Shown here piece by piece: positions 21,929 to 34,562 of a stretch of 64,000 nucleotides of DNA; positions within the stretch are counted from its first letter, which is position 1; the number at the start of each line of letters is the position of its first letter. The position numbers and the translations under genes are program-made. The DNA comes from Trichosphaerium sp. ATCC 40318 (Eukaryota > Discosea > Flabellinia > Trichosidae). The DNA lies in assembly GCA_038496445.1 (NCBI GenBank), contig JALMLS010000232.1, forward strand, positions 62,001 to 126,000, written 5' to 3'. The notes beneath the pieces are model-generated. The model was not told where the DNA came from and ran no database searches. It saw nothing but the letters and a program-made list of their open reading frames with translations.

Positions 21929-23909
21929 TTATTGGTACAATATCTCAATATCATGACTTGTTCTACTGAGAATATGAGCTGTCATTGCCTTGATATCTTT
22001 AGGTGCTGCCCTGAAAAAATCTGGAGATGATGTCTCATTGTAACTAAAGGAACAAGAAGTGAGAACAGAAGCTCGAAAAAAAAAAGCATTTTCTGAAAGA
22101 ACGAATTCGAAAAATGAAGAAAACGGCCTGTACGTACTGTAAAACGAGATGACGTTTTTCAATTACAATCATCTTGGCTATTGCTTTATACTCGTGACAA
22201 GCACGAACCTCACCAAGATCAGGATGTACTCTTAAATAGTATTTCTCTCCAAATCTTAAAATACGACGTAAACGTCTCCAATACCAATTTGTATGAATAA
22301 CATGAAACTCAAGCATATTTCCTTCTTCCATAGGAGCATCAGCTCTTCTAAAAGCAAAAAAAGTGAGTATTGAAGACCAAAAAAAGATGAAAGTTATGAA
22401 TGTCTTTGTTTTTGTTCAAAAAAAATAGCACGTACTTGAACCACGACAATGGATTTACATAAGACAGTAAGTTAACAACAGCCTCTGCACCATCTAAACA
22501 CCTATCTACAATACCAAGTTGAAGCTCAGCAGGTGCTTCAACACTTGTATTGGATAAATATTGATCAATAACACCTTCCTCTTTGTTCTAGAAAAAAACT
22601 TAATAACCCAACAAAGAATGATGCGTGTACCTTCTTCAAAGCCTCTAGCCCTCCAATGTACTGGCCGCGCCAAAATACAGTTGGAAAAACTAGTTTACCT
22701 CCACATTTGGCTTTTATGTACCCAGTGAGTTCAATATCGTGTGCTAGATCAACACGCTTGAGAACAAAACAATTAGCAACTTTTTGACATTCCTAAATTT
22801 TGATGAACGTACAACAATATCTTTTTGAGATACGCCCCAACTACTTAAGAGTGCTTCACATGCTTGTGTAGCATCAATAGTCTGTTTGGTTACTGTATTA
22901 GAACGCATATATATTGTGAATGTAGGAGGTTCTGGAACTTGTAAGGATAGTGTAGAATCGCTTTTCAGCCTATAGTGCACGTCAGTAAAAGAATCGAAAA
23001 ACGGAAATTTGACATTTGAAAAAAAGTTAACGTACGTCACCCAAGTGTCGTCAATATCAGCAATATCGATCTCACTTTCTTTAGTTTGTGTTTTGGCGGT
23101 TTCCTAATGAGTAAGAACGTCAGCACAGCACTTCGTTTGAGGACAAAACAGCTGTCTGTAAACTATCTAAACCTTTTGAACAATGCGTACACTTGTGTTT
23201 GGCGATGCCGCTGAGTCGTTTTGTTTAGGCGATCTAGAAGTGTTAGTTAAGATTTGTAGAGGATTGGCCGCGTATTTCAATGAACTATAAGCGTACAGTT
23301 CCTGCATTACGTTGAGATATGACGTACGTGGCATTTGACGTTTTTTCGGCTGGTTCGGAGGTTTTTTGTTCTTGAGTAGAATTCACGTTAATTAAAGGCA
23401 CAGAGCTATCTAATAGCGATTTCTCCCGCTGTAGGATAGCTATTTGGTTCCTTGTCTCTAACTCTGTTGAATCGACCGATTGTATATTTTGTGGCGCGTC
23501 GTCCGTTGCACTAGCCACCGGCGAAGGCTTTGGTTTGTCTACAACGTATTAAAATTCACTTGTCTACATGTAATTACCCGTTGGTATTACAGTCTTCATT
23601 GTGAGCAAGTAGTCAAGCGCCTACAGGTATTTGAGGAATTCTCTAACATTTGTACAATAATAACCTTATCAACATCCTGACCGTTCTCCCGCAATACTAA
23701 CTAACATAAATAGACCATCAAAAAACGTTTTTTGTACCTCGTTGGCATACAGAAAAATCCATGCCCATCATAGACGCGAGCTCGTTAGCTGCAGTCTTAC
23801 TGCGCGTTGCAGTTGCCATCAGTGATCGTTCGTCGTTTTCTGAACGTAGTTGACTCAGCGTTTTGTACCTCGATTTTATTGCCCAATTCGCTGCGTCAGA
23901 AAAAAACAT
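21929..23909 (-). CDS. glutaredoxin-like protein with C-terminal PH-like (RME-8 type) domain
   Basis: About eight exons splice in frame. The N-terminal third (SQLRSENDERSLMATATRSK, VLRENGQDVDKVIIVQMLEN) is helical and disordered. Then comes a thioredoxin-fold region, PPTFTIYMRSNTVTKQTIDA, QACEALLSSWGVSQKDIVVR, VDLAHDIELTGYIKAKCGGK, VFPTVFWRGQYIGGLEALKK, similar to the vertebrate SH3BGR or plant GRXC-like layout, with no CxxC redox motif visible. The C-terminal part, FHVIHTNWYWRRLRRILRFG, YYLRVHPDLGEVRACHEY and SSPDFFRAAPKDIKAMTAHI, resembles the PH-like module at the N-terminus of RME-8/DNAJC13. The PH match is an inference from pattern. The start at 23909 lies only 32 bases from the divergent dyskerin start. 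Confidence 0.7.
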
Positions 23910-23941
23910 TTTGTTGTAGGATAAAGGAAAAAAAGGATAAT

Positions 23942-26199
23942 ATGGAAGATAGAGGCCCATACATAAAACCAACAGAAGAAAAGGGCAAACACGACTATTC
24001 GACTTGGCCTCTACTACTCAAAGTAAATTGACATACGCATGGCTCTTTCTAACGTTTATTAAAGGATTACGACAAATTGGCTGTAAGAACTGGACACTAC
24101 ACACCAGTTGCCAAGGTTAGTTGCGAAACACCTATTTCATCATGGTAGCGATAGTATTAATCAACAGTAGGGTTTCTCACCTTTGAACAGACCAATATAC
24201 GATTATATCAGGTAAACGAACTCTTTTCATGCATAGTCGTTAATGCTGGCGTAGATATGGTGTAATTAACTTGGACAAACCTGCAAATCCTTCATCGCAC
24301 GAAGTAGTGTCCTGGATTCGTAAAATCTTGCAAGTTGACAAAACAGGTCACAGTGGTACTCTAGATCCTTCCGTACGTACCACCGAGCGAAGATCTGACA
24401 TTTGTGCTAAATGTTGATGTTTAGGTTACTGGGTGCTTAATTATTTGCATTGACAGAGCCACAAGACTCGTAAAGTCACAACAAGGCGCTGGTAAAGAGT
24501 ATGTATGCCTCTTGCGCCTTCGATCAGCATGTGATGAAGAAACTCTAAAACTTGCTGTAAAGAAACTCACCGGCGCTGTATACCAGCTCCCTCCTGTACG
24601 TCCTAATCCATTCAATTGCAATTTTTTTCCTCAAATGCGCTGCTTGTGATGAGAAACTCAGTAACGCGAAACTCGGGAGAGTGTTATGTGGAACTTGTTT
24701 GATATCTGAAGCTTCAAAATCTTGTTTGAGAAATAAGAGAAAAAAAAAATCAAAAAACTTTTTTTTTGGTTTTTCAACATTTTCTGACTTGTTTGTCATT
24801 TAGAAAGTTGCTGCTGTGCGTCGTCGTTTGCGTATTCGTAATATTTACGAATCAGAACTTCTTGAATTCAATAAAGACAAGAACCTTGCTATTATTCGTG
24901 TTGATTGTGAAGCAGGTACAATTTCCATAGCTTTATTCGTATTTTGCAGCGAAAGTACTTATTATTTTCTTAGGTACCTATATCAGAACTCTATGCGAGC
25001 ATCTTGGTTTGTTGACAGGTGCTGGTGGTCAAATGAGTGAACTAAGAAGAACAAGGTAAGAACAGTTTTCTTTTTTTTTCTGTTTTTTTTTTCTTCGGTT
25101 TTGGCGTATCTGTAACTTATATTTTAATCCTTAGATCTGGTATTCTGAATGAATATGATGACTTGGTTACTATGCATGATGTTCTTGACGCAAAATGGGC
25201 CTATGAAAACAATGGTGATGGTGCGTCGTATAGTTTAAAATTAGTATAAATGTACTAACTGTTTTACTTTAGAGAAATACTTGCGTAGAATCATTAAGCC
25301 TTTGGAATGGATCCTCACAAACTACAAAAAGATTGTCATCAAAGATTCAGCTGTAAACGCAGTTACATATGGCGCTCAATTGATGCTTCCAGGTGCGTTA
25401 TCAAATCTACATCATTAAATTCTTTTTGATCGAAATACTGATCCACTTTTTAGGTGTTTTACGGTTCAGTAAGGATATTGAAATTGATGAAGTTATCGTC
25501 ATGATGACCACAAAGGGTGAAGCCGTTGCTCTTGGTATCGCACAAATGACAGGAACAGTTATTGCTACTGCTGAACATGGTAAGTTTAGAAAACTTTTTT
25601 CTCGTAAAAATTCAGTTTACACTTGCAACTGTTATTCATTTTTTGATAGGTATGGTTGCAAAGATTAAGCGTGTTGTAATGGAGCGTGATACATACCCTA
25701 AACAATGGGGTATGGGTCCTTGGGCAGCAAAGAAAAAAAAGTACATTCAAGAAGGTTTAATGGGTAAACACGGTCAAGTTACTGATAAAACACCTGCCGA
25801 GTATCTATCTGCAATTGGTCACAAGCACCCTTCAGCATCAGCTGGTACAAAGAAGATTATTGAAGAGATTAAAGAAGAAAAGAGCGAAAAACAAGAAGCA
25901 GACGCTATGGATGTTGACGATGCTTCCTCTGATGAAGACAAACCTAAAAAGAAAGATAAGAAAGATAAAAAAGATAAAAAGGACAAAAAGGATAAAAAGG
26001 TACTGAACTTTGTGCATTTGGAAAGTGAAAAAATCTAGTCACGCATCAAACTTTTTTGGTTCTTTCTTTTTCGAGATTTAAGTTTAGTGATCTTATATGT
26101 TGTCTATAGGAGAAGAAGAGAAAGCGTAGAACATCTACTGATAGTGAACATAAGAAGAAGAAGCGCAGAAAGAGTAAATCTGACAAGAAGGAAGAGTGA
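23942..26199 (+). CDS. DKC1: dyskerin, H/ACA RNP pseudouridine synthase (CBF5/DKC1)
   Basis: This is the catalytic subunit of H/ACA snoRNPs, converting uridine to pseudouridine in rRNA and snRNA in the nucleolus. Spliced motifs are [60 protein letters not shown] (catalytic Asp), [54 protein letters not shown] and then the PUA domain ([40 protein letters not shown]). Next comes [20 protein letters not shown]. The C-terminus is a long Lys-rich tail ([11 protein letters not shown] type) broken by one intron and ending in [15 protein letters not shown], as in other eukaryotic dyskerins. The start is the first ATG after the short divergent promoter. Confidence 0.96.
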
Positions 26200-26547
26200 A
26201 GCCCCTTTTTTGAAAAAAAAATATCAAAAGTTTTTACGGAGCTGAATCGATAAAACCTCTCTTGATTTCAATGTATCTGGGCTACTCTATGTCTCAATAC
26301 GTGTAATATCTATTGTTTCATGTATAGAGTATGTCTAAAGCGGAAGAGAAAGTGGCAAGCCGCTACCTCAAGACAATAAATGTTTGCTACCTTTTTGTAA
26401 TTTTTTTTTCGATTTCTTGAATTTAATTGACTTTTTTTTTCCCTTTGTATTGAGCCGGTACTCTACAGTTGTCATTTGTTTCGGCTTATAACGGCTAAAA
26501 CAGCATAAATTGGACCTAGCCGAAAGGCTTGAGAACCAACGGCCGAA
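26200..26547. other. intergenic
   Basis: Three hundred and fifty bases between two plus-strand genes. No coding signal is seen. T-rich tracts near 26380-26450 probably flank the dyskerin 3' end. Confidence 0.5.
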
Positions 26548-29500
26548 ATGGAAGTAAAAGAAACCTCAGTAATTGAGATACCAAAATATTTGCTTTCAAG
26601 TGGCAAGAAGACGGAGATATCATGCGTGGCGTTTCATCCAACAGCTGCGCGAATGGCTATAGCAATAGAAGAACAAGTATTTGGTACGGTGATAGCTGAA
26701 CGCTCAGTGTATATCACTAGCAGTGCATAAAGGCGTTTAGCGTTTTTTTTGTTATAATTGCTACTCGCCGTTGTGCTCTATTTGTTACCAACAACGCTTT
26801 TAGTGACGGATGTGTACTCTAAAACATACTCTCAACCGCTGTCAGCTCATGGATTAATACAGCAAGTATTTCTATCGCCAAGTACCTATCTTGGCGCTGT
26901 GCTAGAGGTACAGCTACATTAGGGCCTTTGTGGTTGTTTTGTAAAAAGGAATTTTTTTTTGTACGTTGTTACTTATTGTACGAAGGACATGAGTTTATAT
27001 GTGTGGGACCTTACAACAATGCGATTAAGAAACATTTGCAATTTGGGCACGCTAGCGCAGACGTCAAGGACCAAAAACGCTACATTGCTATTGGCAGTCA
27101 GTTATACAAATGACAGGCTATTTTATACGTTCAAGGGAGCTAAACAAGTATACAGTACGACATTTTTTTTATTTTTACTCCCAGCGATCATCTTCGCCAG
27201 TACATGCTTATTGGTTTGCACTCATGTTGACACTAGTGTTGAATATTTTGACGAGTAAAATTGACTACTTTACAGTGAAAAAACCGATCGTTGTAATGAC
27301 TTGTCACCCAAAGAAGCCACGATTGGTGCGTTTTATTAAGCATTTTTTTACAAAATGATTAAAATGACAGACGCCTTGTTACAATTATTTCACTAAGCTC
27401 AATCTCTGTTGTAGGCGTACGTAACAAATGATGCTTGTTTAAATATATATTGGTACGAGCAAAAAGAAAGAAAACGATGCCAGTACGATGGTACGTAAAT
27501 TTTCTTTTTCTTTTTTTTTTTTCCCATTTATTTTTTAGATCTTGTTAAAAAACAGAATGTATCTCCTGTGAAATCTGTTGCTTTTCATCCAAATGGAGAA
27601 TATATAGTAGTTGGTACTACAAATGGAGCTTTCACATGTTGGGCTCTCAATAAAAAGCCAAACCTTTATGGATCGTACGTCCAACAAACAGTTTTCATTG
27701 AATTGATTCACCTTAAACTTACTTTTTTTATGTAAAGCAATAAGGCACATTCTACTAGAGGTCAGACAGATGATACAATAAAACAAGTAATATTTCATTC
27801 TACATTACCATACTTGTTTGTTATAACGAGGAACGGAGAACTTCAAATTTGGAGATTTTATCAAACGCGAAAGTTCTGCTTTCAATATGGTACCCCTTTT
27901 TTTTTGACTTTTTTCTCTTTCTTTTTCTCTCTCCTTGCTGTTATATTATTGGTATGTGTTAATATATTATAGTGTCTTCTGTTTATCCTAGTGAGGTCGA
28001 AGAGAGTTATAGATACTCACACCTACCATCGTATACATCGGTTGCGTGCGAGAAATTGTTGTTGTCAAATACACATACCCATGCATTGTCTAATATGGTC
28101 TGCTTCACATATAGAGTACGTAAATGCCTTGTTCAAATAGGATATATTTTTGTTGGCAAAAGGAAAAGAACTAAGATGTATGTTTAGCAAGTAGGAGATG
28201 ATCTTAAGCATCAAGTGAAGAAAAGACATTTGATTTCTTCTATTCGGTTACATATATACTCTATGAGAAACAAAAATGTTGTTTGGGCATTACCAAAGTG
28301 TTCACCACGGCCTAAATCTTATGAGTATTTTATCAAGGCCTCGATAGCACGTATGTTCTTTTTTTTTTTCAGCAGAAAAAAGAAATTTGGGGGATTGATG
28401 TTAACGTGATTGTGTAGGACCTGGCGATGCTGTCTTCTTACACAGTGGTGAATGCTACTTTATAGATGAGTTCAGAGGTAGTCTTATGGCTTATTCTCTT
28501 GCAACACATGAAGTGTCAATTGTACAAATGCTTCCTTCTTCTACTAAGGTATTTTGTTTGTTTTTTTTTGTTTGTTGTGTTAGAGCCTTTTTTGTGTTTA
28601 CCGATTTTCTTTTTGTAGAAGATTAAGAGTGGAAGCTTGTCTATGCTTAAAGTTGCGAAGTTAGTTCATAGCACACAAACAAATCAGTTCCTTGTATTTT
28701 TAATTGCTCATACTGAGGATACAGCTTCAAAGAAACGAACACATAGTTATAAGTACATGCTTATTAATAATGAAAAAGATCCTGAGTTCTACTTTGGTGG
28801 TACGAACTTTTGTTAAAGTATATTATACTTTGAAGATAGGCAGTCAAATAGAAGGACTTATTTACTAATTATTTTATTAAAGGGCGTGATGGCGCATTTA
28901 TTGGATCGAACGAGTCTCAGTATATTGTGTTATGTGAGGATGGTCAATCAGTATGTATTATTCCATCAACTACCTCAGAGTTTGTTGGAATGCCAACACA
29001 GCTTTCCCTTGGCATTACTGTGTCTTGTTTATTTGGAACTCCACTGAGTACGTCAAATAAGTTCGTTTTTTTTTTTTGGTATTCACGTGCTTGTGTTTTT
29101 ATTAGATGATGGATTGACTGTTATGTTTGTTGATAAGAGGCGTCGCCGTGTTTATTTATCTGCTAAAGATCCAATTGATAAAGATGCTTGTACATATACT
29201 GTTGCCAGGCGACCAAATATACAATTAGTTGCTGATGAGCGTGTCATCCAAGTACGATAATAGAGCTCTAGTTTTTTTTTTGAACGTATCGTATTGACAT
29301 TGTTGTAGGTTACTTGGCAAGATCATCCTAGCACTCAACCTATTTGTGCAATGCTAACGAGTAGGCGCGTTATTATTTGCTCATATAAGCTTGAGATAAT
29401 AGCACAACATAAAAGTACACTTACAAGTGAAGACGGCATACCCAACGTAAAACTATTCTTTTAACATTTCACCATCTGATTATTTTTCTTTCTGTAGATG

Positions 29501-32461
29501 TTGAGTATATACTGGTTGGGATTCACTCTTCTCATTACCACGCCAACAGAACTTCTTGGCATGACAATGAATGGTGTCTTGCATAGAATTCGTGGTCTTT
29601 CAAACCCATTATTAAGTACGAGGTTATTTTACAGATACTCTATACTGACTTAAATGAAAGCGATTGTACAAGCCCTCAATGATAGTATTATCTTGGCTGG
29701 TCCATCAGGACATGCTCTAAAGATATATCGTCAAGCAATCACATTATTTCAGCCACTACTACGCGTATGGGAAGAATGTCTTTGAAGTATCTAATTTTTT
29801 TGCTTTTAGGGTTTTGTTCAATTGAAAGGCAAATACTCACTTCCACCACCTACAATGAGAGATGTTATAAAAAATGTTGTTGCTATGTATGCTTGCAATG
29901 TTGATTATGATTTCATTCGAGAATTGGACACTAAAGGACATGCTGAGCTTGCATTGAAGCTTCTTGTTTCTCATCCAAAGTTTATAAATTGGGAGAACCG
30001 TGATTATGTTTTCCGTTTAGCTCTTCGGTAAGTTTGTTCCTTTTATATACATACAAAGGTTTACTAATATATTATTTCTATAGTACATTGGACTTTAATC
30101 AGGCACATAAAATTCTTATATCGTACAAAGAGAAAGCAAGTGAGGTTGAAGAAAGTACTGAATCTGGTAAGTAATCCTTATCTTCAAAAAATCGTTTTTT
30201 TTGGTTGCTTTGTTTTTCGGTGTTTTGACATTCTTTTCTTAGTATCTACTGTTATAAATTGCTACCTTAATGAGCTTGCACAAGTGGCAATGCATTATGG
30301 ACAGTTTAAACTTGCAAAGAAATGCTACGAGACACTCGGAGATGGTGCTTCTCTTCTATACTTGTATACTATATCCCAAAATAAGGAAGGCATAAAAAAG
30401 GTTAAGGCTGAGTATGGTCCTATGAACAAGGCATTAGATGCTGCTAGTAATAAGCAACTAGACTTATTGGATGATTACAAAGCTTGCTTGAAGCGTCAAA
30501 TGGAAGCCAAGGTTCGATTTTCGACGAATCTTTTTTCTTCCTCTAAGCTCTTTCCACAGAGTGCTGAAGAGAAAGCTACAGCAGCAGCTGATGAAGAAAC
30601 ATCACTGAAATCTAAGGAGGAGAAGAGCGAAAAATCAGGTAATGGAGAGAAAGAAGGAGATAAGGAAGAAGATGAAGACGAAAATGATCCGTTCGTGCTT
30701 AAGGATATTCCGTTTAAGGCACGTCTTGAAATATCGTTCGGTTGTAACACTCTTCGTTAGGCAGATAAGCGAATACAGATTGGTGAACTTCATAAGACAC
30801 TACAGTGTCGTATGGAGACTCGCAAGGCTAAAATGGGTCGTGGTGGATCAATGATGCCAATGGTGGACTTTACTAATATTAACTCATGGATATATGATGC
30901 ACCAGCCAAGTACTTTCAAATGTACGACCTCTTGCCCTTTTTTTACAGCTTCCTCTATGATATTAGAAGTCTCAGTTTGTTCTTTTAGACCTAAGTCCCT
31001 CATTGGTGTGTTTGGAGACCCAAATGCCAAGCAGATTCAAGCGAACAGACAGCCGAAAGACAATATCCTTTTGAAGAACATTTTTAGTAGTTTGGTTGGA
31101 AAACTCTTGTTTCCTTAACTAAGCCTACATGAGACGTCTTCTGATGATACTCTTGGTTCTGAAGATGCTAGTAACTCTAATTCAACTACAGAAGCATCAG
31201 ATTCTGGCTTTGCACCACGTGCTCATATCATATCAAAGCCATCAACACGTATTGCTTTTTTTTTTTCTGTTTTAAGTAGTCACTTATTGTTTTTTTGTAG
31301 ACGAGTTAACAGTTATGAGGTCAGCTACGTTGTCCAGGTACTTAGAACAAAAAAAAACAGTAGTATAGAGGCATAAGCGAGTGTTCTTTATCATAAGCAT
31401 AAAAAACAACAAAGCACTCTTGTGTCCAATAGATAGCATCAACAGATTTTTATGTATAGTTTACTTACAATTTTCTTAGTATGATTATGAAACGCCCGCA
31501 TTCTTCGGGCCAAATCTTACAGTCAGGTAGTTTTGCAACTGGAAGTCCTAGGTATACACCAACACCTCGTAGTGGAGATAATACGCAGTACGTCAGTGTA
31601 TACAGAATGATCTTTTGTTATTTGTAAAAAAAAGCTTTTTTGGATTCTTGTGATTGTCCTTGTTTGTTACTTCTACTTAGGGCTGCGTTTTACTATTTTG
31701 ACTATTGTCGTACTCTGCTAGAGGCAGGGGATTTCCATGGTGCCTTGAGGGAGATAACCTACTGCCTTAACAAGATGGGTATGTTGTGCTTTATTTTTTT
31801 GTGTTCGAGTGTTTTAATGCTCATTTTTATCCACAGGCAAGGCAGATCGTAACTCAGATAAGATTAAGATTATACTATCTTATACGATAGTTATAAAAAT
31901 CCTAATTGAACTCGCAAAGCTCGGCAAGGAGAGAGGTAGTTAAAGCTTTCAAACTTCTGTTTGGTATGTGTTAAAATGTTGATTAGGGACTGGCGCCAAA
32001 ATGGCTTTACTTACCCAGTGTGCCGCTCAATTACACTTAATTCCAAAACATAGATTAGTTATTACACGTATGGCTATTAAGAGGAACAAATTGGTGTCTA
32101 ACTTTGGAGTAATGGCAACTTTCATCGAGGTGTGTGTTTTTTCTTCAATGAAAATGTTGTTAGTTGATTTTCTGATTTTATCTTTAGATGCTGTTACAAG
32201 TTGACCTTGCCGATAAAGAGGTACTAAAATCACAACTATCAGATTGCAATGCACGGAAGCGTGTCAATGAGGGACCTGTTCTTGATGATAAAGCATGGGA
32301 TTCTTTCATGAAACATTTGAAACAGTGCGTCATTTTTATATTTTATTGTTTTTTTTGTTGATAGTTCACTAAAGCAATGTTTTTTTTTCAATTATAGGAA
32401 TCATACAAATCCAGTTCAAGTTATTTATGAAGCACATGAAAATGTTTTGAAGAAACCTTAA
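26548..32461 (+). CDS. WD40 plus alpha-solenoid coat protein, TSET TTRAY1/TWD40-1-like
   Basis: This is the longest gene, with roughly 25-30 short introns. The N-terminal half is a beta-propeller: VIEIPKYLLSSGKKTEISCV, FHPTAARMAIAIEEQVF, VTDVYSKTYSQPLSAHG, LYVWDLTTMRLRNIC, VKKPIVVMTCHPKKPRL, SPVKSVAFHPNGEYIVVGTT and RNGELQIWRFYQTRKF. The KKPIV...CHP followed by AFHP..E.I.VG...G....W order is that of plant TWD40-1. Then come beta-rich and alpha-solenoid parts: DVIKNVVAMYACNVDYDFIR, VFRLALRTLDFNQAHKIL and ELAQVAMHYGQFKLAKKCYE. An acidic segment follows (KEGDKEEDEDENDPF), then helices (LLEAGDFHGALREITYCLNK) to VIYEAHENVLKKP. TSET is a coat complex of membrane traffic. COPI subunits are the main alternative but lack this pattern. 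Internal intron positions are not all certain. Confidence 0.6.
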
Positions 32462-33716
32462 AAGGAAAGTTGTTAATAAACATATCTACCCATCTCTTTT
32501 TTCTTTCTTCTGTTAGTCGTTTCAAAAAAGTCCCATGTGACAACATGAGTGAAGCCATTTTTGTGTTTGTGTTTATAGTACAACGTCCTCCTCGTTTTTT
32601 TGCGTATTAAATCGTATTCGGAATTCACACGAAATAAGGATCTTCTACAGTGATGAATGAACTTATATCAAACAGCATTAAGTTAAGGTGTACGTTTTTG
32701 TTTAACCTAATTTTATGTTGATTTTACGTCATGATTGCTGCAAAGTGTAACCTAGCGTACTGCTACAATCAATTGAACTCGTACTCTTTGTTGATTGCAC
32801 TATGAGGGTCTAAAGATTTGGAAGAAATGTGGAAGTACACAAACTAAATAAGGGCTTAGAACCAAAACTGACGTCAAGAGAACTCTTGCGCATGCATTCT
32901 TTAAGAGTACAGGATTGACTATCTTTCTAAAACGAGATTTATTGCTTACAGACGCTGTACGTACAAGGGCGGTATAGCGAGGAAATACCTCTCATGGCGA
33001 CAATCTATTAAGTGTTCGATATGTGAATTGCTTTAGCAACTGACTATTGTGTAGAATACTTGAAATTGCAAAAGGTTTTTGCATGAAAGTATAGTGTGCA
33101 AACACTCACCAATGTCAAGAACTATGTGCAATGTCACAGGAACTTATTGCTGCTATCGAGTTTTATGCTAGTCGCATCCTATTAATTACCAAGACCAATA
33201 GAGAGATTAAATCTCAAAAAAAGAAACAAACAAGAAATTGCTTCGTTTGAAAAAAAGAAGTTGGAGAATTTGTGTATTTTCACCTCATGGTATTTGATCT
33301 TATTACTATGCCCCATAACTCCATTGAGCCCATTGCATCACAAAGAATAATATCCTTGTTGTTCATCATGTGTGTGACGGCGTTTTTTGATAAACAAGTC
33401 GTACAAAACAAAGGGTTGGAAATTTCACTCTTTTTTTCGAATTAGTGGGTATTGGTGTGAGAAAAAACGGTGAATAGTGGAAAGTGGAAGTGGCAATTCC
33501 AAGTTTTCTTTACAGAAATGTGGCATAATTAATTTTGGACCATGATTCTGGAACTTTTGAAACGGTTGACGAAACACGTGTTACATCGCTGGTAGAAAAA
33601 CCAACAACAAAAATTTGATACAATATAATTCAATTATTTGTACATAGTTGTTAAATGTTTACGCTGCCATTGTTTTCAAATTGCCAAATAGAAGATGACT
33701 GAGAAGAAGTCAAACA
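32462..33716. other. long intergenic stretch between convergent genes
   Basis: About 1.25 kb with no supported gene. A 39-codon open frame at 33131-33250 starts MSQELIAAIEFYASRILLIT and ends NCFV. It has some coding feel but no partner exon could be found, so I do not call it. Confidence 0.45.
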
Positions 33717-34562
33717 CTATGTTTTTTCGCCATCTACCCAAATGCACTGTGACTTTTGTTGTCCATTCTCATACCATTCTGTAGTTATACCATGCCGTCT
33801 ATCATCTACCCACATGGATTGTGACTTTTGTTGTCCATTACTGTACCATTTCGTAGTTGTTCCATGCCGTTCATCATCTACCCACATGGATTGTGACTTT
33901 TGTTGTCCATTACTGTACCATTTCGTAGTTGTTCCATGCCGTTCATTATCTACCCACATGGATTGTTCCTTTTGTTGTCCATTATCGTACCATTTCGTAG
34001 TTGTTCCATGCTGTTTATCATCTACCCACATGCGCTGTGACTGTTGTTGCCCATTTTTGTGCCATCCTTTACTTTCACCATGTACTTTACCATCGACCCA
34101 CATAAGCTGGTACTCAAGTTGGCCATTTTTGTACCATCCTTTACTTTCGCCATGTCTTATACCATCGACCCACATAAGCTGGTGCTTAAGTTGACCATTT
34201 TTGTACCATTCTTTACTTTCACCATGTACTTTACTATCGGCCCACATAATTTGTGTCTGAAGTTCACCACTTGCATACCATTGTTTGCATTCACCATGTT
34301 GCTTACCATTGATGAGCGTATATGAGTACTTTAATTGTCCGTTTGTATACCATTCTTTGCCAGGGCCATTCACTACATGCTGATGTAACTGAACCTTTCC
34401 ACTTTTGTACCATCGTATCCACATTCCTTTCTTTTGTAATGTTTCATCATAATGAGTATTAATTGCAGCTCTCTTTGATAGAGTATGGAATTTTGTGAAT
34501 GCTCCAGCGTTGAAAGTACAAATGTACATCTGAAGCTCACGTGGAATATCCAATAAATTCAT
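33717..34562 (-). CDS. intronless F-box-like protein with MORN-variant (MORN_2) repeats
   Basis: Single exon of 281 residues. The N-terminal 45 residues (MNLLDIPRELQMYICTFNAG, TKFHTLSKRAAIN) resemble a degenerate F-box. Then a ladder of about ten repeats of 23 residues follows, with the pattern WY.NGQ....MWVD...HG, for example GWYKNGQLEYQLMWVDGKVH. This is the MORN_2/YwqK repeat seen in bacteria, in giant viruses of amoebae and in some protists. Copies toward the C-terminus are nearly identical at the DNA level, pointing to recent expansion. The function is unknown; such repeats are thought to mediate protein binding. The start at 34562 is chosen because the segment upstream in the frame has no F-box-like or other domain. 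Confidence 0.83.
   Translation of the reverse strand: MNLLDIPRELQMYICTFNAGAFTKFHTLSKRAAINTHYDETLQKKGMWIRWYKSGKVQLHQHVVNGPGKEWYTNGQLKYSYTLINGKQHGECKQWYASGELQTQIMWADSKVHGESKEWYKNGQLKHQLMWVDGIRHGESKGWYKNGQLEYQLMWVDGKVHGESKGWHKNGQQQSQRMWVDDKQHGTTTKWYDNGQQKEQSMWVDNERHGTTTKWYSNGQQKSQSMWVDDERHGTTTKWYSNGQQKSQSMWVDDRRHGITTEWYENGQQKSQCIWVDGEKT
33722..34342 (-). repeat. tandem 69-base coding repeat (MORN-variant units)
   Basis: The unit is 69 bases. On the plus strand a core such as TTTTGTTGTCCATTACTGTA recurs at 69-base spacing (for example around 33830, 33899 and 33968). The three or four copies between about 33735 and 34020 differ at only a few bases each, while units beyond 34040 have diverged more. 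Confidence 0.85.

Noticed and set aside
30496..30750. Ser-rich frame on minus
   Set aside because: Antisense of the acidic stretch in the TTRAY1-like gene.
33131..33250. 39-codon frame starting MSQELIAAIEF
   Set aside because: Too short, with no partner exons or recognisable motif; mentioned only within the intergenic entry.
33742..34325. His/Cys/Ser repeat frames on plus
   Set aside because: Antisense of the MORN-variant repeats; there is no independent evidence of coding.
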